In this document: in pieces, positions 60,597 to 64,000 of the stretch
Layout: the number at the start of each line of letters is the position of its first letter
Numbering within the stretch: the first letter of the stretch is position 1
DNA from: an uncultured Oscillospiraceae bacterium
GTDB taxonomy: Bacteria > Bacillota > Clostridia > Oscillospirales > Acutalibacteraceae
Direction: 5' to 3'
DNA: 64,000 bases
Assembly (NCBI GenBank): GCA_900543395.1
Contig: UQQT01000002.1
Span: forward strand, 1 to 64,000
Notes under the pieces: model-generated
What the model was told of the DNA's origin: nothing
Databases searched by the model: none
The model's input: the letters and a program-made list of their open reading frames with translations, nothing else
Translations under genes and position numbers: made by a program

Positions 60597-61037
60597 TTAC
60601 TCTCCTATTGCTACTTTAATTTTTGCGGTGATTCCGCTGTAAAGCTTTACATCACAGTCATACGTGCCGAAATTCTTCATCTCGGGGCAGACAAGCTTTT
60701 TCTTGTCTATATCGAGTCCGAACTGCGCCTTAACGGCTTCGCTGACGTCCTTTGAAGTAACGGAACCGAAAAGTCTTCCGCCTGCTCCGGCTTTAGCCGT
60801 GACACGTACGATTTTGCCGTTGAGCTTCTGCGCCGCTTCGTTCGCCGCGGCTTTTTCGACATCTATTTTATGCTGTTTTGATGATTCTCTGTTCTTCATT
60901 TCGTTTATAGCCTGCGCGTTTACCTCAACCGCAAGCTTTCTCGGCAGAAGAAAGTTTCTCGCGTAGCCCTCGGCGACGTTTACTTTCTGACCTTTTTTTC
61001 CGAGTTCCTTTATATCTTGATTAAGTATAACTTCCAT
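60597..61037 (-). CDS. rplI: 50S ribosomal protein L9
   Basis: 146 residues. MEVILNQDIKELGKKGQKVNVAEGYARNFLLPRKLAVEV is the L9 signature, then the long helix and a C-terminal domain (KAGAGGRLFGSVTSKDVSEAV). Between gdpP and dnaB as in most Firmicutes. Confidence 0.98.
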   Translation of the reverse strand: MEVILNQDIKELGKKGQKVNVAEGYARNFLLPRKLAVEVNAQAINEMKNRESSKQHKIDVEKAAANEAAQKLNGKIVRVTAKAGAGGRLFGSVTSKDVSEAVKAQFGLDIDKKKLVCPEMKNFGTYDCDVKLYSGITAKIKVAIGE

Positions 61038-61054
61038 TTATTTTTCCTCCGTGG

Positions 61055-63004
61055 TTATATAAATTTTTCAATTGATTTATTGAGTTTTTCGAATACTTCG
61101 TCGAAAGACTTTGTATCTATCTGCGCGGCCGCCATTGTCTGATGACCGCCTCCGCCGATATCCTCCATAATAAGCTGAACGTTGATTCTGCCGTAGCTTC
61201 TGGCGGAAACCGAAATACCTTTGCCGTTATAATACGCGACAAAAGAAGCGTCGACGTTATCAATGTGTAACAGCTCGTCGGCAGCCTTTGCTCCCGCTAT
61301 ATGAACATCGGCACCGACTTTATCGGTATAGGCAAGAGCATAATTCGACTTATACACCGCGTTTGCAACTATTGAATTAACAAGCTTATATTCCTCGGTT
61401 GAAGCGGAGAACATCTTTCTGACCGATATCGTATCTGCGCCCATATCTTTAAGATAAGCGGCGGCTTCGAACGTCCTGACTCCGGATTTTAAGGTAAAAT
61501 TCTTAGTATCAAGGTAAATTCCCGCAAGCAGACACTCCGCCTCAACAGGCGAAAGTCTCGGCTTTGAAGGCATGTATTCGATAAGCTCCGTAACCATTTC
61601 GCTCGCGGATGACGCAGTCGGCTCGTGATAGAATACAGACGCGTTTTCGATATGATCGACTGACATTCTGTGATGATCTATTACTATGACGTTTTCAATC
61701 TCCGAATACAATTCGGGACTGTCGACAATCCTGCTTCTCATTACGTCCGTAATGATCAACAGCGTGTCTTGGTCTGCAAGCTGTCTTGCGACGGCGGGAC
61801 TTATGAAAAGATTATCGTCGACCGTATCGTTATAATGATTTATCAACGGTCGAGCAAGAGATGTTTTTTCATCAACCGCGATATGTACATCCGTATCAAG
61901 ATTTCTCACGGCGCAAGCAAGTCCGACCGCAGAGCCGAGTGCGTCGAGGTCCGACGCGGTATGACCCATGATTATAACCTCGGAAGCTTTCTTTATTGCA
62001 TCCTCTATCGCTTTCGCAATAAGACGGGAACGTATCTGCCCGCGTTTTTCCACACCGTCGGAAACACCGCCGAAGAACTGATAGTTTTCTCCGTTTTTAA
62101 TAGCCGTCTGATCTCCGCCCCGTCCTCTCGCCATATCAAGAGCCTGGCGTGAAAACTGCTCGCATTCCGTTGCAAGTCCGCCTGTGCCTACGCCGATAGA
62201 AAGAGTAAATCCGGAGGTTTTATCGTTAATTTTATAATTACGAACCTCGTCCATTATATCAAAACGGGACTCGATCATTTTAAGCAGATTCATATATTCG
62301 GTAACTGCAATAAATCTGTTGTCGCCGATTTTTCTCGTAATACACGATTTATCCGAGAACCATTCCGTTATCTTTTTCTCAATATCGGAAATAAACGAAG
62401 TGTACAGACTGTGAGAAAGAATGACCGAAGCTTCGTCCGCCGCGTCGATCGAGATCATAATTACAACGGGACGCGACGAATTATACTCTGACTCTATATC
62501 CTTATAATATGTATCGTCTATCAGATAAATCTGATAAACCGAATCATTATCCGTATTAACGCAGGAAATAAACGACGTATATTTGCGTCCGAATATTTCA
62601 ATCGGTTTTGTATAATTCGTATTGTCAAGCTCAAAATCGGATATTATACCCGAAAACATATCCTCGCTGAAATCGTCGTGCCCTGCGGCGCACGAAGCAA
62701 AGCTGTCGTTGTACCAGATAATCCTGCCGTCCGACGAGCATACAGCAAACGGCAGCGGAACCGTGCATATTCTGTCCTTGTTCAAATCCGAAAGTGATTC
62801 GTTAATAAGAATCACGGAATTTTTCAAATGCTTAAATTCATTGATTCTCAGCAAACACAAAACAACGGAGAATACCGCGGAAACGGTCAGCATAACCAGT
62901 CCGACTATTCTGTTTTCGATTAGCATTACGCATGACATTGCAATAAGCATCAATACCGACAGAATATTGCTCGCGTAATATTTAAAAGCCGATTTGAATT
63001 TCAA
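61055..63004 (-). CDS. gdpP: c-di-AMP phosphodiesterase GdpP
   Basis: 649 residues, TTG start with GGAGG upstream. Two membrane helices (~10-28, ~32-50), a PAS-like region (~60-140: CTVPLPFAVCSSDGRIIWYNDSFA), a degenerate GGDEF domain (~175-300) lacking the GGDEF motif, and DHH-DHHA1 (~335-645) with MGHTASDLDALGSAVGLA, VIITDVMRS-like LIITDVMRS, IDHHRMSVDHI and GGGGHQTMAAAQI near the end. Hydrolyses c-di-AMP. Between the RNase J gene and rplI. Confidence 0.96.
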   Translation of the reverse strand: MKFKSAFKYYASNILSVLMLIAMSCVMLIENRIVGLVMLTVSAVFSVVLCLLRINEFKHLKNSVILINESLSDLNKDRICTVPLPFAVCSSDGRIIWYNDSFASCAAGHDDFSEDMFSGIISDFELDNTNYTKPIEIFGRKYTSFISCVNTDNDSVYQIYLIDDTYYKDIESEYNSSRPVVIMISIDAADEASVILSHSLYTSFISDIEKKITEWFSDKSCITRKIGDNRFIAVTEYMNLLKMIESRFDIMDEVRNYKINDKTSGFTLSIGVGTGGLATECEQFSRQALDMARGRGGDQTAIKNGENYQFFGGVSDGVEKRGQIRSRLIAKAIEDAIKKASEVIIMGHTASDLDALGSAVGLACAVRNLDTDVHIAVDEKTSLARPLINHYNDTVDDNLFISPAVARQLADQDTLLIITDVMRSRIVDSPELYSEIENVIVIDHHRMSVDHIENASVFYHEPTASSASEMVTELIEYMPSKPRLSPVEAECLLAGIYLDTKNFTLKSGVRTFEAAAYLKDMGADTISVRKMFSASTEEYKLVNSIVANAVYKSNYALAYTDKVGADVHIAGAKAADELLHIDNVDASFVAYYNGKGISVSARSYGRINVQLIMEDIGGGGHQTMAAAQIDTKSFDEVFEKLNKSIEKFI

Positions 63005-63035
63005 GAGCGAATTCCTCCACCGCTTAATAATTTAA

Positions 63036-64000
63036 TCAGACCTCGCTGATAACAGGTAAAATAACGGGACTCTTCTTTGTCCTGTCGTAAACGAATCTCG
63101 ACAAATCGTCCCTGACCTTATTTCTCAGCGAATTAATATCGTGACGTCCTTTATCCGAATAAGAATCGGTAACGCGGACTATACGCGAATTCATCTCGCT
63201 AAACAGCTCGCTCGATTCCTTCATGAAAATAAATCCCTTTGAATATATCTGCGGTTCGGAAACAAGATAACCCGTAAGCGAATCGAGAACTATCGAAACG
63301 ACTATTATACCGTCCTCGGAAAGAAGCTTCCTGTCTCTTAATACGACGCTTCCTACGTCGCCGACTCCGTATCCGTCGACAAAAACGTTGCCTGAGGGGA
63401 TATCCGTGACGGTGTAGGTATCGTCGAACAGAGATATGCAGTTTCCGTTTGACGTAATAATAATGTTGCTTGCAGGTATTCCCATAAGCTGACCCGTCAG
63501 AGCATGCTTCTGAAGATGCTTCTGCTCGCCGTGAACGGGGATAAAGTATTTCGGCTTCACAAGTCCGAGGATGATTTTCTGTTCCTCCTGGCAGGCGTGT
63601 CCCGAAACATGAACATCGTACATACGCTCGTATACAACATGTGCGCCGAGTTTCATAAGCTCATTAATGACATTTCCGACCGTTTTTTCGTTGCCGGGTA
63701 TCGGATTCGCGGAAATGATAACACAGTCGTTAGGACCTATCGACACCTTTCTGTGGTCGGACATTGCCATTCTCGTAAGCGCGGACATAGGCTCGCCCTG
63801 GCTTCCCGTGGTGATGAGAACAAGTTCATTATCCGCATACTGCTTTATAGCGTCAATTCCGATTATAATACCCTTGGGAACGTTTAAATAACCTAACTGC
63901 TGTCCGATAGCGACAACGTTTTCAAGGCTTCTGCCCGAGAGTGCAACCTTTCTGCCCAATGACTCGGCAACATTGATAATCTGCTGAACTCTGTGTATGT
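63036..64000 (-). CDS. rnj: Ribonuclease J, C-terminal part (continues past the window)
   Basis: About 321 C-terminal residues; the N-terminal beta-lactamase metal site is beyond position 64000. IHRVQQIINVAESLGRKVALSGRSLENVV, LITTGSQGEPMSALTRMA, VIISANPIPGNEKTVGNVINELMKLGAHV, HVSGHACQEEQKIILGLVKPKYFIPVHGEQKHL and GVGDVGSVVLRDRKLLSEDGIIVVSI are RNase J signatures. It processes 5' ends of mRNA and rRNA. Start of the leftward housekeeping block, 31 bp before gdpP. Confidence 0.96.
   Translation of the reverse strand, partial: IHRVQQIINVAESLGRKVALSGRSLENVVAIGQQLGYLNVPKGIIIGIDAIKQYADNELVLITTGSQGEPMSALTRMAMSDHRKVSIGPNDCVIISANPIPGNEKTVGNVINELMKLGAHVVYERMYDVHVSGHACQEEQKIILGLVKPKYFIPVHGEQKHLQKHALTGQLMGIPASNIIITSNGNCISLFDDTYTVTDIPSGNVFVDGYGVGDVGSVVLRDRKLLSEDGIIVVSIVLDSLTGYLVSEPQIYSKGFIFMKESSELFSEMNSRIVRVTDSYSDKGRHDINSLRNKVRDDLSRFVYDRTKKSPVILPVISEV

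Noticed and set aside
1..64000. CRISPR array or defence island
   Set aside because: No regularly spaced repeat-spacer units and no cas, restriction, retron or CBASS-type genes were found; the only short spaced repeats are the three at 3869-3920.

Overview
The window looks like chromosomal DNA of an anaerobic, spore-lineage Clostridia bacterium (Oscillospirales/Ruminococcaceae-like; inferred from gene content, not from a marker gene). Evidence: a SpoIIM-type sporulation protein, two coat-F-like small proteins, HrcA/CIRCE control of clpB, Rex, a dockerin-bearing lysozyme, an NADH/ferredoxin flavoprotein complex without hydrogenase, PyrR attenuation, AT-rich intergenic DNA and frequent TTG/GTG starts.

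Layout. 1-4 kb is a scar: the 3' end of a tRNA-Ser, the C-terminal part of a tyrosine integrase pointing at it, a terminase fragment and a portal fragment, with a broken Fic gene, a frameshifted Nudix gene and one intact metallophosphoesterase in between. 4-14 kb carries a GNAT-oxidoreductase fusion, two OmpR-type two-component systems, secreted proteins, and a thiol-redox operon (a 48-residue CXXC peptide missed by simple ORF length cut-offs, a membrane 4Fe-4S protein, a TlpA-like lipoprotein). 14-23 kb holds a LysR/SemiSWEET pair and a carbohydrate/phosphate cluster (purple-acid-phosphatase-like enzyme, YerC-like TrpR-fold regulator, papain-like protein, Sfp-type PPTase, GH2 enzyme, GPH-type transporter); several of its promoters carry the palindrome AATTGNCAATT.

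22.7-31.5 kb: CIRCE-clpB, then a three-gene operon resembling the electron-bifurcating Stn transhydrogenase (NuoE-like, NuoF-like, NfnB/GltD-like), a second metallophosphoesterase, and two coat-F-like genes whose ribosome-binding site lies in an 11-bp stem. 31.5-43 kb: a probable 6S RNA, DUF1292, aldose epimerase, uracil permease and pyrR with an attenuator, a Xer-type recombinase, spoIIM, yajC, tgt-queA, and asd-dapA-dapB. 43-55 kb: a secreted metallophosphoesterase, an M20 peptidase, aconitase-isocitrate dehydrogenase-rex, a beta-propeller-like protein, and a modular GH25 lysozyme with a type I dockerin. 55-64 kb is the housekeeping block, all leftward: rnj - gdpP - rplI - dnaB - tilS - hpt - ftsH.

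The least explained parts are the CXXC/ferredoxin/TlpA redox operon, whose lipoprotein shares a helical module with a tandem-repeat secreted protein encoded next to a separate two-component system; the inverted repeats around the 9.2-9.7 kb gene; the AATTGNCAATT operators; and the orphan dyads near 35.3 kb. No CRISPR array, complete insertion sequence or replication origin was seen. All family names rest on reading motifs by eye; no database search was run.
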